From Pseudomonas sp. A-1 (GTDB taxonomy: Bacteria; Pseudomonadota; Gammaproteobacteria; Pseudomonadales; Pseudomonadaceae), in NCBI RefSeq assembly GCF_004801855.1, contig NZ_SSTC01000029.1:1-49381 (forward strand): a DNA stretch of 49,381 bases, read 5' to 3'. The notes beneath the pieces are model-generated. The model was not told the DNA's origin and ran no database searches. It saw nothing but the letters and a program-made list of their open reading frames with translations. The position numbers and the translations under genes were made by a program. Below are positions 30,616 to 39,803 of this stretch, one piece after another. How positions within the stretch are numbered: the stretch's first letter is position 1; each line of letters starts with the position of its first letter.

Positions 30616-32937
30616 TCAGAAGCTCACCGTCACCCCGGTGTAGAAGGTGCGGCCCATGCCCGGCACGCCGATGCCCGACGGGATGCCGTTGATGCTCATG
30701 GTGCGGCCCTGCGCCGTGTAGGCGCCCCCGGTCGGCAGGTAGTAGAACTTGTCCGCCAGGTTCTCGACGCCCGCATCCACCCGCACCTGGTCCCAGTTGT
30801 GGCTCAGGCGCAGGTTGAACAGCGTATAGCCGGCGGTTTCGATTTCGTTGCGCACGTCCGAGCCGTCGTTCTTGGCCGTCACGCTGAGCATCTCCAGGCT
30901 GTTGCTCCAGCCGCCCAGCTGCTGGGTCAGGGCCACGGTCGTATTGAGGGGCATGATGTTGTACAGCTCGTCACCGCTGTCGCGGTTCTTGCCGTCGCTG
31001 TAGTTGACCAGCGCTTCCAGCCCCCACTGGCCGAGTGCGTTGCGCATCAGCGGCATGCGCCCCGAGACATCCACGCCGTAGATGCGTGCGGTCTGGTTGG
31101 CGTACTGCAGCACGTTGAATCGGCCGGCGGTCCAGCCCGGCCGCGCCACGGCATCGATGTAGTCGTCGACATGGGTGTAGAACGGCGTGACCTTCAGCTC
31201 GTGGCGCCGGTCGGCGCTGTGCCAGTCGAGGGTGGCGGACACCGTGTGGGCGGTTTCCGGCTCGAGGCCGATGTCGCCGACATAGCCATTGCCGTCGCCG
31301 ACGAAGTTGTTCATCACCGCCGCCATCGGCCAGGTCGACCAGGTGTAGCGCTCGTACAGGTTGGGCGAGCGCACCTTGCGCGCGTAGCCGAACTCGACGT
31401 CCAGGTTCGCGTCATGGTTGTAGCGGGCCAGCGCGGTGAAGTCCCAGTTGTCATCGCTCTGGCTGCGATCGCTGGCATTGAAGGCCGCCGCATCGGGGAT
31501 CTGGCTGCCCATGGCATTGCCGTAGCCGTGCACCACGCCGGCGCTGCTGGACACGTGCTCGTAACGCAGGCCGACCAGCGTCAGCCAGGCCGGATCGATC
31601 TCGCGCTCCCACTCGCCGAACAGCGCCAGCCGATCACGCTTACCGTCGTTGATGTTCTCGAAGGTGCCCGGCCACATGCCGCCGCCGGAAGCCGGCCAGT
31701 AGTCGTCGAGCCGATAGCGCTGGTACTCGCTGCCCAGGCGCAGCAGGTCGCGCTCGTTCAGCTCGATGCTGGCCTTGGCGCTGGCGCCGAGGGTGGTGCT
31801 TTCGCTGTTCATCGGCATGCCGGCGGCGCAGGTCGCGCCGATCGGGCCGCAGGCTGTGCCAGCCCCTGAAGCACTACCGTACCAGAAGCGCTTGTCCGGA
31901 CCGAAGTCCATCTCGTGGTCGACGGTCTCGCGGTACACCCGGGTTTCCAGGCTGCCCCAGGCGAAGCGGCTCAGGTAACGCAGGTTGATGCGCTGCTGGG
32001 TGTTGTCGGTCAGGTCCATGCGCTGGTTGGGGAACAGCTCCTGCGGCACCTCGTGCTGGCCCAGGGACAGCTCCAGCAGATCCTCTCCGAGCTTGTAGGC
32101 CATGGTCAGTTGATGGCTGCGCGTTTCGTAGGCCGTGGAAGCGACCTCGTCCAGCGCGCTGCTCTCGCCGGGACGGCCGGTGGCGGTGCTGGTCTTGAAG
32201 TCGTCGCCGGCCATGTAGTTGTTGGCCTTGCTGTAGCTGCCGGCGTAGCGGATGTTGAACGCGTCGTTGGCGTGCATCAGCGACACGTTGCCGCCGCGCG
32301 CATCGTTGTTGCTGCGCAGGAAGGCTCCCACCGAGCCCTTGTCCAGGGTTTCGCCCGCGGCGGCGAACTCAGGCGCCAGACTCTCGGCGACGATGGTGCC
32401 ACCGATGCTGTCACCGCCCAGACTCACCGGCGTGATGCCGGCGAAGACCTGCAGCTTGCCCAGGTTGCTGGGGTCGATGTAGGAAAGCGCCGGGTTCATG
32501 TGGTTCGGGCAGGAGGCCACCAGATCCATGCCGTCCACCTTGATGCGCAGACGGTCGTCGGCCAGGCCGCGGATCGACGGCAGGCTGGAAATGCCGCCCG
32601 CATTGTTCAGGCTGACCCCCGCCGCACCGCGCAGCAGAGCGGCGCTGTCCGAGGTGCTCGCGCCGGCAGCGGAGCGGGCCTTCACGTCGATCTCGGTGGC
32701 GCCCAGGGTCGCGGCCGCGGGGCGCTCGCGCACCTCCGCCGGCTTGAAGGTCACCATCAGCGGCGCAACCTCCTCTTCGGCACTCTCGGTACTTTCCGGT
32801 TCGGCGGCCTGCAGCGGCAGGGCCAGGGCGCCGAGCAGCGCGGCATGCGCCGGCCACCAGCGACGCTGGAACGGATTCAGGGCGAACGGACGGGACAGGC
32901 GCGACTGCGCCAGGGACGGACGAGCGAAAACGGACAT
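30616..32937 (-). CDS. oprC: TonB-dependent copper receptor OprC
   Basis: 773 residues, outer membrane. A long leader region (LLGALALPLQAAEPE) precedes a plug domain (GVSLNNAGGISSLPSIRGLA, DDRLRIKVDGMDLV), then a 22-strand barrel ending in aromatic Phe (FYTGVTVSF). The plug contains ASCPNHM at residues 141-147, so Cys143 and Met147 form the CxxxM site, the numbering I recall for copper ligands of P. aeruginosa OprC. Copper uptake rather than siderophore uptake is therefore expected. GGAATCC gives a weak ribosome site before the ATG at 32937. A DUF2946 gene lies just upstream on the same strand, as in other copper loci. Confidence 0.92.
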   Translation of the reverse strand: MSVFARPSLAQSRLSRPFALNPFQRRWWPAHAALLGALALPLQAAEPESTESAEEEVAPLMVTFKPAEVRERPAAATLGATEIDVKARSAAGASTSDSAALLRGAAGVSLNNAGGISSLPSIRGLADDRLRIKVDGMDLVASCPNHMNPALSYIDPSNLGKLQVFAGITPVSLGGDSIGGTIVAESLAPEFAAAGETLDKGSVGAFLRSNNDARGGNVSLMHANDAFNIRYAGSYSKANNYMAGDDFKTSTATGRPGESSALDEVASTAYETRSHQLTMAYKLGEDLLELSLGQHEVPQELFPNQRMDLTDNTQQRINLRYLSRFAWGSLETRVYRETVDHEMDFGPDKRFWYGSASGAGTACGPIGATCAAGMPMNSESTTLGASAKASIELNERDLLRLGSEYQRYRLDDYWPASGGGMWPGTFENINDGKRDRLALFGEWEREIDPAWLTLVGLRYEHVSSSAGVVHGYGNAMGSQIPDAAAFNASDRSQSDDNWDFTALARYNHDANLDVEFGYARKVRSPNLYERYTWSTWPMAAVMNNFVGDGNGYVGDIGLEPETAHTVSATLDWHSADRRHELKVTPFYTHVDDYIDAVARPGWTAGRFNVLQYANQTARIYGVDVSGRMPLMRNALGQWGLEALVNYSDGKNRDSGDELYNIMPLNTTVALTQQLGGWSNSLEMLSVTAKNDGSDVRNEIETAGYTLFNLRLSHNWDQVRVDAGVENLADKFYYLPTGGAYTAQGRTMSINGIPSGIGVPGMGRTFYTGVTVSF

Positions 32938-33026
32938 GTATGGATTCCACGCAAAATCAGCGAACTGCAGGTCGCGGCCGGCGCGCAGCAGCGCGCCGGC
33001 AGACGGACGACCGGTTGGGAACGGTT

Positions 33027-33404
33027 TCAGGCGTGGCGGAAGGGAGGTGCGCGTGGCTGGCTGGTCGCCGGCGGCGCCTGGGGCAGACTCTGGATCGGCG
33101 GGAGGAACTGGTGGACCAGGCTGGACGGCGCCGGCAAGGCCAGCTGCACGGCCGGCGGCAGTGCCGGGCTGCCGGCCAGCAGGCCGCAGTAGCCGCACTG
33201 GTCGAGGCACTTGACCCACTCGGGCGGGCCGTCGTCGGGCAGGCTCTGGCCCTCGCCGCAGTGCAGCGCGTCCAGGTCGATGGCGAGCGCCACCTGCAGG
33301 CTGTCGAGTGCCCGCAGCTGCGAGTACAGCGGGCCGGCGAACGCCATGAACATGGCGAACAGACCGAGCCAGGCTGCAATGCGCTTGCGCCCTTGCCGAA
33401 TCAC
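33027..33404 (-). CDS. DUF2946 family protein
   Basis: 125 residues. Membrane or signal helix IAAWLGLFAMFMAFAGPLYS, then a short periplasmic part with Cys motifs (LHCGEG, CLDQCGYCGLL) and a Pro-rich end. Such small proteins are typically found beside copper receptors and copper-responsive genes, with Cys residues that could handle copper. The start is GTG at 33404 with GGGAGA upstream. It is 89 nt ahead of oprC on the same strand and probably in the same transcript. Biochemical role unknown. Confidence 0.8.
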   Translation of the reverse strand: MIRQGRKRIAAWLGLFAMFMAFAGPLYSQLRALDSLQVALAIDLDALHCGEGQSLPDDGPPEWVKCLDQCGYCGLLAGSPALPPAVQLALPAPSSLVHQFLPPIQSLPQAPPATSQPRAPPFRHA

Positions 33405-33829
33405 CCGATGACGTCTCCCTACGAAAAGTTGCGCGGCCAGTCGCCGCAGTCAGCGGCCGGGATGATCGCACAGGGCCATGCCGCCCACCTAGTGCGACAC
33501 GGCGACGCACGGATCCAGCCCGCCGGCGCAGGGCGTCAGGCGGAAAAACCGTCACGCAAGGCGAGCGAACGAAACCCGCTGAAACCGGCATAGAATATCG
33601 TTATCAGGAAAGAAGTGGCGAAAACCACCAATTTTCCGGCAATGCTTGCCATCAGCGCGCAGCCGGCGCTAGGGTTGCCGCCATGAACGCATCCCACACC
33701 CTCATCCTGCAGCGGCAATACCTCAGCCTGCACCTGGTCAGCCCCCGACTGCGCAGCTGAATACCGCATCGTCCGCTCCGATTCCGTATTGCCCGCCGCC
33801 CCCGCAGCCCCGTTTTCAGGAAATCCGTC
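33405..33829. promoter_or_regulatory. Long leader region upstream of leuA
   Basis: 425 nt between divergent DUF2946/oprC and leuA. Contents: AT-richer DNA with GGCATAGAATATCGTTATC (33587-33605, -10-like TAGAAT), a small dyad GTGG/CCAC in 33612-33640, and a short frame starting at 33683 with many Leu codons. I see no convincing classical terminator hairpin between that frame and leuA; the 33790-33812 stretch is C-rich. Copper- or leucine-responsive control can be expected but no known operator was recognised. Confidence 0.4.
33683..33760 (+). CDS. Possible Leu-rich leader peptide of leuA
   Basis: A 25-codon frame beginning MNASHTLILQRQYLS with six Leu residues, 69 nt ahead of the leuA start. 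It could be a leuL-like leader peptide whose translation adjusts leuA expression to leucine supply. The ribosome site is weak (AGGG), the Leu codons are not consecutive, and no paired antiterminator/terminator was found. Leader function is an inference from position and composition only. Confidence 0.35.
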   Translation: MNASHTLILQRQYLSLHLVSPRLRS

Positions 33830-35500
33830 ATGCCCATGCTGAAGAACCCGTCGACCAAGTACCGTCCGTTCCCGCAGATCGACATCCCCGACCGCACCTG
33901 GCCGGGCAAGGTGATCGACAAGGCACCGATCTGGCTGAGCTCCGACCTGCGCGACGGCAACCAGTCGCTGATCGAGCCGATGGACGCCGACAAGAAGCTG
34001 CGCTTCTTCCAGTGCCTGGTGGCGGTGGGCATCAAGGAAATCGAGGTGGGCTTCCCGTCCGCCTCGCAGACCGACTTCGACTTCGTGCGCACCCTGATCG
34101 AGGGTGGCCACATTCCCGACGACGTGACCATCCAGGTGCTGACCCAGGCCCGCGAGGACCTGATCGTCCGCACCTTCGAGTCGCTCAAGGGCGCGAAGAA
34201 GGCCATCGTCCACTACTACAACGCCACCGCGCCGAGCTTCCGCCGCATCGTCTTCAACCAGGACAAGGCCGGGGTGATCCAGATCGCCGTCAACGCCGGG
34301 CAGATCATCAAGCGCCTGGCCGAGCAGAACCCGGACACCGAGTGGCGCTTCGAGTACTCGCCGGAGATCTTCAGCTCCACCGAGCCGGAATTCGCCGTCG
34401 AGGTGTGCAACGCGGTGATCGGCGTGTTCCAGCCGACTCCCGAGCAGAAGCTGATCCTCAACCTGCCGGCGACCGTCGAGGCGGCCACCCCGAACGTCTA
34501 CGCCGACCAGATCGAGTGGTTCTGCCGCCACATCGACCGCCGCGACAGCGTGCTGGTCAGCCTGCACACCCACAACGACCGCGGCACCGGCGTGGCCGCC
34601 ACCGAGCTGGGCCTGCTGGCCGGCGCCGACCGCGTGGAAGGCTGCCTGTTCGGCAACGGCGAGCGCACCGGCAACGTCGACATCGTCACCGTGGCGCTGA
34701 ACATGTACACCCAGGGCGTCGACCCCGAGCTGGACTTCTCCGACATCGACGGCGTGCGCAAGGTGGTCGAGGAGTGCAACCAGCTGCCGGTGCACCCGCG
34801 TCACCCCTACGTCGGCGACCTGGTGCACACCGCCTTCTCCGGCTCGCACCAGGACGCGATCCGCAAGGGCTTCGCCCAGCAGGACCCGGAAGGCGTCTGG
34901 GAAGTGCCCTACCTGCCGATCGACCCGGCCGACATCGGCCGCAGCTACGAGGCGGTGATCCGCGTCAACAGTCAGTCCGGCAAGGGCGGCATCACCTTCC
35001 TGCTCGAGCAGGAGTACGGCATCAGCCTGCCGCGGCGCATGCAGATCGAGTTCAGCCAGGTGGTGCAGCGCGAGACCGACCGCCACGGCCTGGAGATGAG
35101 CGCGCGGCAGATCCACGAGCTGCTGGTCGCCGAATACCTCGACGGCCCGGCGACCTACAGCCTCAAGGGCCATCGCCTGCAGGAAGCGGACGGCATCACC
35201 AGCGTCGAGGTGGAAGTCGAGCACGACGGCCGCAGCCAGACCCTGAAGGGCACCGGCAACGGCCCGCTGGAGGCGCTGGTCGCCGCCCTGCCGGTCGCCG
35301 TCGAGGTGATGGACTACAGCGAGCACGCCATCGGCGGCGGCAGCAACGCCAAGGCCGCGGCCTACATCGAGCTGCGCGTCGACGGCGGCCGCCCGCTGCA
35401 CGGCGCCGGCATCGACGGCAACCTGACCACGGCGAGCTTCCGCGCCCTGTTCAGCGCGCTGAACCGCGCCCTGCGCCAGAGCGAGGCGCAGGCGGCCTGA
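33830..35500 (+). CDS. leuA: 2-isopropylmalate synthase LeuA
   Basis: 556 residues, the long (type 2) form. It condenses acetyl-CoA with 2-oxoisovalerate as the first step of leucine synthesis. TIM barrel with metal/catalytic motif [26 protein letters not shown], and [16 protein letters not shown] (metal His). The C-terminal allosteric domain ([20 protein letters not shown], residues about 430-556) binds the feedback inhibitor leucine. AGGAAATCC precedes the ATG; a second ATG two codons on is less likely. A strong terminator follows, and a possible leader peptide precedes. Confidence 0.97.
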   Translation: MPMLKNPSTKYRPFPQIDIPDRTWPGKVIDKAPIWLSSDLRDGNQSLIEPMDADKKLRFFQCLVAVGIKEIEVGFPSASQTDFDFVRTLIEGGHIPDDVTIQVLTQAREDLIVRTFESLKGAKKAIVHYYNATAPSFRRIVFNQDKAGVIQIAVNAGQIIKRLAEQNPDTEWRFEYSPEIFSSTEPEFAVEVCNAVIGVFQPTPEQKLILNLPATVEAATPNVYADQIEWFCRHIDRRDSVLVSLHTHNDRGTGVAATELGLLAGADRVEGCLFGNGERTGNVDIVTVALNMYTQGVDPELDFSDIDGVRKVVEECNQLPVHPRHPYVGDLVHTAFSGSHQDAIRKGFAQQDPEGVWEVPYLPIDPADIGRSYEAVIRVNSQSGKGGITFLLEQEYGISLPRRMQIEFSQVVQRETDRHGLEMSARQIHELLVAEYLDGPATYSLKGHRLQEADGITSVEVEVEHDGRSQTLKGTGNGPLEALVAALPVAVEVMDYSEHAIGGGSNAKAAAYIELRVDGGRPLHGAGIDGNLTTASFRALFSALNRALRQSEAQAA

Positions 35501-35524
35501 GTCTGAGCTTTGCGCTACCCCGAG

Positions 35525-35553
35525 CGCCCCGACCGCCAGGTCCGGGGCGTTTT
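35525..35553 (+). terminator. Rho-independent terminator of leuA
   Basis: Stem CGCCCCG-ACC / GGT-C-CGGGGCG (one bulged C, 4-nt loop GCCA) followed by TTTTCATTT, beginning 24 nt after the leuA stop. It is a good intrinsic terminator on the plus strand and also lies at the end of the convergent arfB gene. Confidence 0.85.
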
Positions 35554-35570
35554 CATTTGAGCGTTTGCGC

Positions 35571-35984
35571 TCAGAAATCCACCTTGCCCCGCCCGGCCTT
35601 GATCGCCCCGCGCTTGCTCTTGCCCTCCAGCCGCCGCTGCTTCGAGCCGAGCGTCGGCCTGGTCGGCCGCCGCGCCTTCTCGACCTTGGCCACGCTGCGG
35701 ATCAGCTCGGCCAGGCGCGCCAGCGCATCGGCGCGGTTCTGCTCCTGGGTGCGGTACTGCTGCGCCTTGATCACGATCACCCCCTCGCCGGTGATGCGGC
35801 TGTCGCGCAGCGCCAGCAGACGTTCCTTGTAGAACTCCGGCAACGACGAGGCGTGGATGTCGAAGCGCAGATGCACCGCGCTGGACACCTTGTTGACGTT
35901 CTGCCCGCCGGCGCCCTGGGCGCGGATCGCGGTGAGTTCGATCTCGCTGTCGGGCAGGTGGACGGCGTTGGAGATTTCTAGCAT
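35571..35984 (-). CDS. arfB: Alternative ribosome-rescue factor ArfB (YaeJ)
   Basis: 137 residues. Class I release-factor fold with the GGQ motif at residues 26-28 (GAGGQNVNK), which hydrolyses peptidyl-tRNA on stalled ribosomes, and a long basic C-terminal tail ([19 protein letters not shown]) that occupies the empty mRNA channel. The tail and GGQ are both intact. The start at 35984 directly precedes LEISNAVHL; the frame is open 40 codons upstream, into a palindromic repeat, without a ribosome site, so I rejected longer starts. Confidence 0.93.
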   Translation of the reverse strand: MLEISNAVHLPDSEIELTAIRAQGAGGQNVNKVSSAVHLRFDIHASSLPEFYKERLLALRDSRITGEGVIVIKAQQYRTQEQNRADALARLAELIRSVAKVEKARRPTRPTLGSKQRRLEGKSKRGAIKAGRGKVDF

Positions 35985-36023
35985 GGCGGAGGGCTCGGCA
36001 CGAAGAGGACCCGGACAGGATAC

Positions 36024-36083
36024 CTGCAGGGGCGAATCCATTCGCCCGGACACCGCGCAAGGCGAATGAATTCGCCCCTGCAG
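36024..36083. repeat. Palindromic GGGGCGAATCCATTCGCC repeat (family B)
   Basis: CTGCAGGGGCGAATCCATTC with inverse arm GGCGAATGAATTCGCCCCTG (36061 onwards), 14 nt apart. Same layout as 13777-13834, including the CGGACACCGCGCAA-like centre. It lies between divergent arfB and endA. Confidence 0.8.
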
Positions 36084-36193
36084 CGCCTTGCCAATCCTTC
36101 GCAAGCATTTGTTTTCACTGACTTTTCGATCAGCCGCGGTAGAATCCCCGGCAACCGCATGGACGCTCCTCTCAGCCCGTTGTCGAGACTGCC

Positions 36194-36910
36194 ATGCGTT
36201 TCCTGCTGCTCCTGCTGCTCGCCGTCATCCCCTTCACCTCCAGCCATGCCGAAGCCCCGCGCACCTTCCGCGAAGCCAAGAAGATCGCCTGGAAGCTGTA
36301 CGCCGACCGTCCGGTGGACTTCTACTGCGGCTGCGAATACCGCGGCAACCGCGTCGATCTGGACAGCTGCGGCTATGAACCGCGCAAGAACGCCAACCGC
36401 GCCGGGCGCATCGAGTGGGAGCACGTGGTGCCGGCCTGGGTGATCGGCCACCAGCGCCAGTGCTGGCAACAGGGCGGACGCAAGAACTGCACGGCCAACG
36501 ACCCGCTGTTCAGCCAGGCCGAGGCCGACCTGCACAACCTGGTGCCGGCCGTCGGCGAGGTCAACGGCGACCGCAGCAACTTCGGCTTCGGCATGCTCAG
36601 CGCCAAGCCCACCCAGTACGGCGCCTGCCCCTTCGTGGTCGACTTCAAGCAGCGCACCGCCATGCCGGCGGAATACAGCCGCGGCGCCATCGCGCGCATC
36701 TACCTGTACATGAACGAGCGCTACCAGCTACGCCTGTCGAAGCAGGACCGCCGCCTGTACGACATCTGGAACCGCCAGTACCCGGTCAGCGAGTGGGAAC
36801 GCTGGCGCAACCAGCGCATCGCCTGCGTGCAGGGCAACGCCAACCCGCATGTCGGCGAGGTGGACCTCAAGCGCTGCGCACCGCGCGAGAAGCGACTGGC
36901 CTACAACTGA
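36194..36910 (+). CDS. endA: Endonuclease I (EndA family), periplasmic
   Basis: 238 residues with a signal peptide ([16 protein letters not shown]). The beta-beta-alpha-metal nuclease core has [11 protein letters not shown] with catalytic His, [19 protein letters not shown], and [20 protein letters not shown]. Cys residues ([25 protein letters not shown]) support disulfides in the oxidising periplasm. It degrades DNA nonspecifically outside the cytoplasm. The ATG follows a family B repeat at a distance and lacks a strong ribosome site. A long hairpin follows the stop. Confidence 0.94.
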   Translation: MRFLLLLLLAVIPFTSSHAEAPRTFREAKKIAWKLYADRPVDFYCGCEYRGNRVDLDSCGYEPRKNANRAGRIEWEHVVPAWVIGHQRQCWQQGGRKNCTANDPLFSQAEADLHNLVPAVGEVNGDRSNFGFGMLSAKPTQYGACPFVVDFKQRTAMPAEYSRGAIARIYLYMNERYQLRLSKQDRRLYDIWNRQYPVSEWERWRNQRIACVQGNANPHVGEVDLKRCAPREKRLAYN

Positions 36911-36911
36911 G

Positions 36912-36938
36912 CCGGCGGCGTCCGATGGACGCCGCCGG
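36912..36938. terminator. Hairpin after endA
   Basis: A 12-bp perfect stem (CCGGCGGCGTCC / GGACGCCGCCGG) with a 3-nt loop starts immediately after the endA stop. No U-tract follows, so transcript protection or Rho-dependent ending are alternatives to intrinsic termination. Confidence 0.55.
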
Positions 36939-36983
36939 GCGCTGCGGGCTAAGGTGACGACGAGCTGGCTGAAGGAGACGGCG

Positions 36984-37595
36984 ATGCGACACGGATCTTT
37001 GCACGCAACACTGGGCCTGACGGTACTGGCCGCGCTGATCGTCTCCGGCATCTCGCCCTACGACCGCCCCACCTGGTGGCTGGAGGTCTCGCCGGTGCTG
37101 ATCGCCGCGCCGCTGCTGCTGGCCAGCTACCGGCGCTTCCCGCTCACCGACCTGCTCTACTGGCTGATCGCCCTGCACTGCCTGGTGCTGATCCTCGGCG
37201 GCGCCTACACCTACGCGCGGGTGCCGGCCGGCTTCTGGGTGCAGGAACTGCTGGATCTTGCGCGCAACCCCTACGACAAGCTCGGCCACTTCATGCAGGG
37301 CTTCGTGCCGGCGCTGATCGCCCGCGAGATCCTCCTGCGCGGGGGCTTCCTCGCCGCCGGGCGCATGCTGGCCTTCCTCTCGCTGTGCGTGGCGATGGCC
37401 ATCAGCGCCGTCTACGAGCTGATCGAATGGGCGGTGGCGCTGATCGCCGGTGGCGGCGCCGTCGACTTCCTCGGTACCCAGGGCGACCCCTGGGACACCC
37501 AGGCCGACATGTTCTGGGCGCTGATCGGCGCCAGCACCGGCCTGCTCGGCCTCGCCCGTCTGCAGGACCGGCAGATCGCCCAGTTGCGCCCTTGA
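36984..37595 (+). CDS. DUF2238 (YjdF-like) inner-membrane protein
   Basis: 203 residues, about six membrane helices. Characteristic acidic/aromatic loop motifs are YTYARVPAGFW, RNPYDKLGHFMQG and the last loop QGDPWDTQADMFWALIG with conserved Asp residues. The family's role is unknown; these motifs resemble metal-binding intramembrane loops. AAGGAG 7 nt before the ATG decides the start although the frame is open earlier. It stands alone after the endA hairpin. Confidence 0.86.
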   Translation: MRHGSLHATLGLTVLAALIVSGISPYDRPTWWLEVSPVLIAAPLLLASYRRFPLTDLLYWLIALHCLVLILGGAYTYARVPAGFWVQELLDLARNPYDKLGHFMQGFVPALIAREILLRGGFLAAGRMLAFLSLCVAMAISAVYELIEWAVALIAGGGAVDFLGTQGDPWDTQADMFWALIGASTGLLGLARLQDRQIAQLRP

Positions 37596-37690
37596 TCGCT
37601 CCCACGCTCCCGCGTGGGAGCCAAGCCCGCGCCGATGGGACGCGGAGCGTCCCCTGCGGCATCCCCACGCAGGAGCGTGGGGACGATCAT
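37596..37690. repeat. Family D palindromic repeats
   Basis: Short palindromes CTCCCACGCTCCCGCGTGGG, GGGACGCGGAGCGTCCC and CCCCACGCAGGAGCGTGGGG, ending GACGATCAT. Together they fill the gap before the MFS gene. Relatives are at 9339, 30562 and 47898. Confidence 0.75.
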
Positions 37691-37781
37691 ACCCACACGC
37701 CCCAGCCCCGACGTACCGCGCTAGAATGCGCCTCCCGCGTCACCTGCCGCCTCGGCACTACTCCCGAGAATCCCCCGCCCC

Positions 37782-38960
37782 ATGTCCGCTCCAGCCCTGC
37801 TGTCCCTGCCCCTGCTGGCCCTCGCCCTCGGCGGCTTCGTGGTCGGCAGCAGCGAATACATCATCATGGGCCTGCTGCCCGAGGTGGCCGGCGACCTCGG
37901 CGTCAGCCTGGCCGACGCCGGCCTCCTGGTCAGCGCCTACGCCATGGGCGTGGTGGTCGGCGCGCCGCTGCTCGGCCCGCTGCTCGGCCGCCTGCCGCGC
38001 CGGCGGGCGCTGCTGTGGCTGATGGGCGCCTACACCCTCGGCAACCTGGGCTGCGCGCTGGCGCCGGACTACGCCTGGCTGGTCGCCGCGCGGCTGTTCA
38101 CCGCCATCAGCCACGCCGGCTTCTTCGGCTGCGCCACCCTGCTCGCCGCCGAACTGGCGCCGCCGCAGCGGCGCGCCTCGGCGATGGCCCTGGTGCTCAG
38201 CGGCCTGACCATCGCCAACGTGCTCGGCGTACCGCTGGGCGCCTGGTTCGGCCAGGCCAGCAGCTGGCGGATGACCTTCTTCGCCGTGGCCGGCTGCGGC
38301 GTCTGCACCCTGCTCGCCCAGTGGGCGTGGCTGCCACGCGGCCAGGGTGTGCCCGGCCATGGCGGCGGCGCCTGGAGCGGCGTGCTGCGCCGCCCGGTGC
38401 TGCACGCCCTGGCCATCTGCTGCCTGTCCTCGGTGGCGCTGTTCAGCGTGTTCACCTACATCAGCCCGCTGCTGCGCGAGGCCGGCGGCCTGTCGGCCAA
38501 CCTGAGCAACACCAGTCTCCTGGTGTTCGGCGTCGGCCTGACCCTCGGCAACCTGCTCGGCGGCCGCCTGGCCGACCGCGGCCTGCGCCATGCCGTGCCG
38601 CTGGCGCTGGGCGCAAGCGCCCTGGCCCTGCTTGGCCTGCTCGTCCTCATCGACAGCACGCCGGCGACCATGGCCCTGCTGCTGTGCTGGGGCATGGCCA
38701 GCTTCGCCATCTCATCGCCGCTGCAGCTGCTGCTGGTGGAACAGGCCGGCGACTCCGCGGGCCTGGCCGCCACCCTCAGCCACGCCGCCTTCAACCTCGG
38801 CAACGCCAGCGGCGCCTGGTTCGGCGGCCTGTGGCTGGGCGCCCAGCTCGGACTGGCACAGCTGCCGCTGCTCGGCGTCGCCCTGCTGCTGGCGACCATC
38901 GCCGCCGCCTGGCCGCTGCCGCACCTGCGCCCGGCGCGCGAGCGGCTGGGACTGCACTGA
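37782..38960 (+). CDS. MFS efflux transporter (DHA1, AraJ/arabinose-efflux-like)
   Basis: 392 residues, 12 membrane helices. Motifs: GSSEYIIMGLLPEVAGDLGVS at helix 1 (typical of this sugar/drug efflux group), GPLLGRLPRRRALLWLMGAYTLGN in the first loop, RLFTAISHAGFFG, and the pattern HAAFNLGNASGAWFGG in the C-terminal half. Substrate not assigned. The ATG at 37782 starts directly at helix 1. It stands alone between repeats and the cupin gene. Confidence 0.9.
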   Translation: MSAPALLSLPLLALALGGFVVGSSEYIIMGLLPEVAGDLGVSLADAGLLVSAYAMGVVVGAPLLGPLLGRLPRRRALLWLMGAYTLGNLGCALAPDYAWLVAARLFTAISHAGFFGCATLLAAELAPPQRRASAMALVLSGLTIANVLGVPLGAWFGQASSWRMTFFAVAGCGVCTLLAQWAWLPRGQGVPGHGGGAWSGVLRRPVLHALAICCLSSVALFSVFTYISPLLREAGGLSANLSNTSLLVFGVGLTLGNLLGGRLADRGLRHAVPLALGASALALLGLLVLIDSTPATMALLLCWGMASFAISSPLQLLLVEQAGDSAGLAATLSHAAFNLGNASGAWFGGLWLGAQLGLAQLPLLGVALLLATIAAAWPLPHLRPARERLGLH

Positions 38961-39072
38961 CGCCGCGCGTCCGACCAGCCGCGGGCGCCACCATGGCTGA
39001 CCTAACCTTGAACTGTTGACCCGACTGCAACGGGCAGCCGGCACCAGGACACCTGCAAACGGGAGGTGGATC

Positions 39073-39432
39073 ATGGACAGGGCGGCACTCAAGCACTTCG
39101 GCAAACCGGACGAGGTCCGGGAATTTCCCAAGGGCCGGCTGGAGCTGGTCACCATCGGCGGCGCCACGGTCGGCCGCGCCATCTTCGAGCCCGGCTGGCG
39201 CTGGTCGACCTCGCTGCAGCCGATCGCCAAGACCAAAAGCTGCGAGGCGCCGCACTTCCAGTACCACGTCTCCGGCGTGCTGCACATCCTGATGGACGAC
39301 GGCAGCGAGTTCGACTGCGGGCCGGGCGACCTGTCGCTGCTGCCCTCGGGCCACGATGCCTGGGTGGTCGGCGACGAGCCGGCGGTGGTGGTCGACTTCC
39401 AGGGCATGCTCGACTACGCCAAGGCGCACTAG
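39073..39432 (+). CDS. Small cupin-domain protein
   Basis: 119 residues, one cupin barrel. First motif-like stretch WRWSTSLQPI...CEAPHFQYHVSGVLHILMDDG with two His; second motif GPGDLSLLPSGHDAWVVGDE. It has no signal peptide. Single small cupins include dioxygenase-like and sensor proteins; no specific function is readable. GGGAGGTGG lies before the ATG at 39073. The next gene starts 2 nt after the stop, so the two are translationally linked. Confidence 0.85.
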   Translation: MDRAALKHFGKPDEVREFPKGRLELVTIGGATVGRAIFEPGWRWSTSLQPIAKTKSCEAPHFQYHVSGVLHILMDDGSEFDCGPGDLSLLPSGHDAWVVGDEPAVVVDFQGMLDYAKAH

Positions 39433-39434
39433 CC

Positions 39435-39803
39435 ATGCTCTGGGGCCTGGCCGCCGACGCCATCCTGGTCGTGCACCTGGCCTTCGTGCTGTTCGCCCTG
39501 CTCGGCGGCCTGCTGGTGGCCTGCTGGCGCGGCCTCCTGCTGCTGCACCCGCCGGCGGCGGCCTGGGCGATCTTCGTCGAACTGACCGGCCGCGGCTGCC
39601 CGCTCACCGCCTGGGAGCAGCAGCTGCGCCTGCGTGCCGGCGAGGCCGGCTACAGCGAGGGCTTCGTCGAGCACTACCTGCTGCCGCTGCTCTACCCCGA
39701 CTGGCTGAGCCTGCCGATGCAGTACGTGCTGGCGGCCTTCGTGCTGGCGGTGAACCTGGCGGTGTACGCCTGGGTGTGGCGCCGCCGGCGCGCCCGCAGC
39801 TAG
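39435..39803 (+). CDS. DUF2784 membrane protein
   Basis: 122 residues with three to four membrane helices (DAILVVHLAFVLFALLGGLL, LLLLHPPAAAWAIFVEL, LPMQYVLAAFVLAVNLAVYA). The core GRGCPLTAWEQQLR with the invariant Cys-Pro, and YSEGFVEHYLLPLLYP, are typical of DUF2784. The role is unknown. It follows the cupin gene by 2 nt and overlaps the end of the convergent flavin reductase gene by 4 nt (shared CTAG). Confidence 0.88.
   Translation: MLWGLAADAILVVHLAFVLFALLGGLLVACWRGLLLLHPPAAAWAIFVELTGRGCPLTAWEQQLRLRAGEAGYSEGFVEHYLLPLLYPDWLSLPMQYVLAAFVLAVNLAVYAWVWRRRRARS

Noticed and set aside
32938-33026. Cobalamin or other riboswitch upstream of the TonB receptor
   Set aside because: The 89-nt gap is too short for a cobalamin riboswitch and shows no B12-box; the receptor has copper rather than corrinoid features.
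33761-33829. Classical transcription attenuator before leuA
   Set aside because: No GC-rich hairpin with U-run could be drawn; the stretch is C-rich on one strand only. Only the leader-peptide possibility is kept.
35985-36104. N-terminal extension of ArfB
   Set aside because: The extension runs through a palindromic repeat and has no family similarity; ArfB proteins begin near MLxIS.
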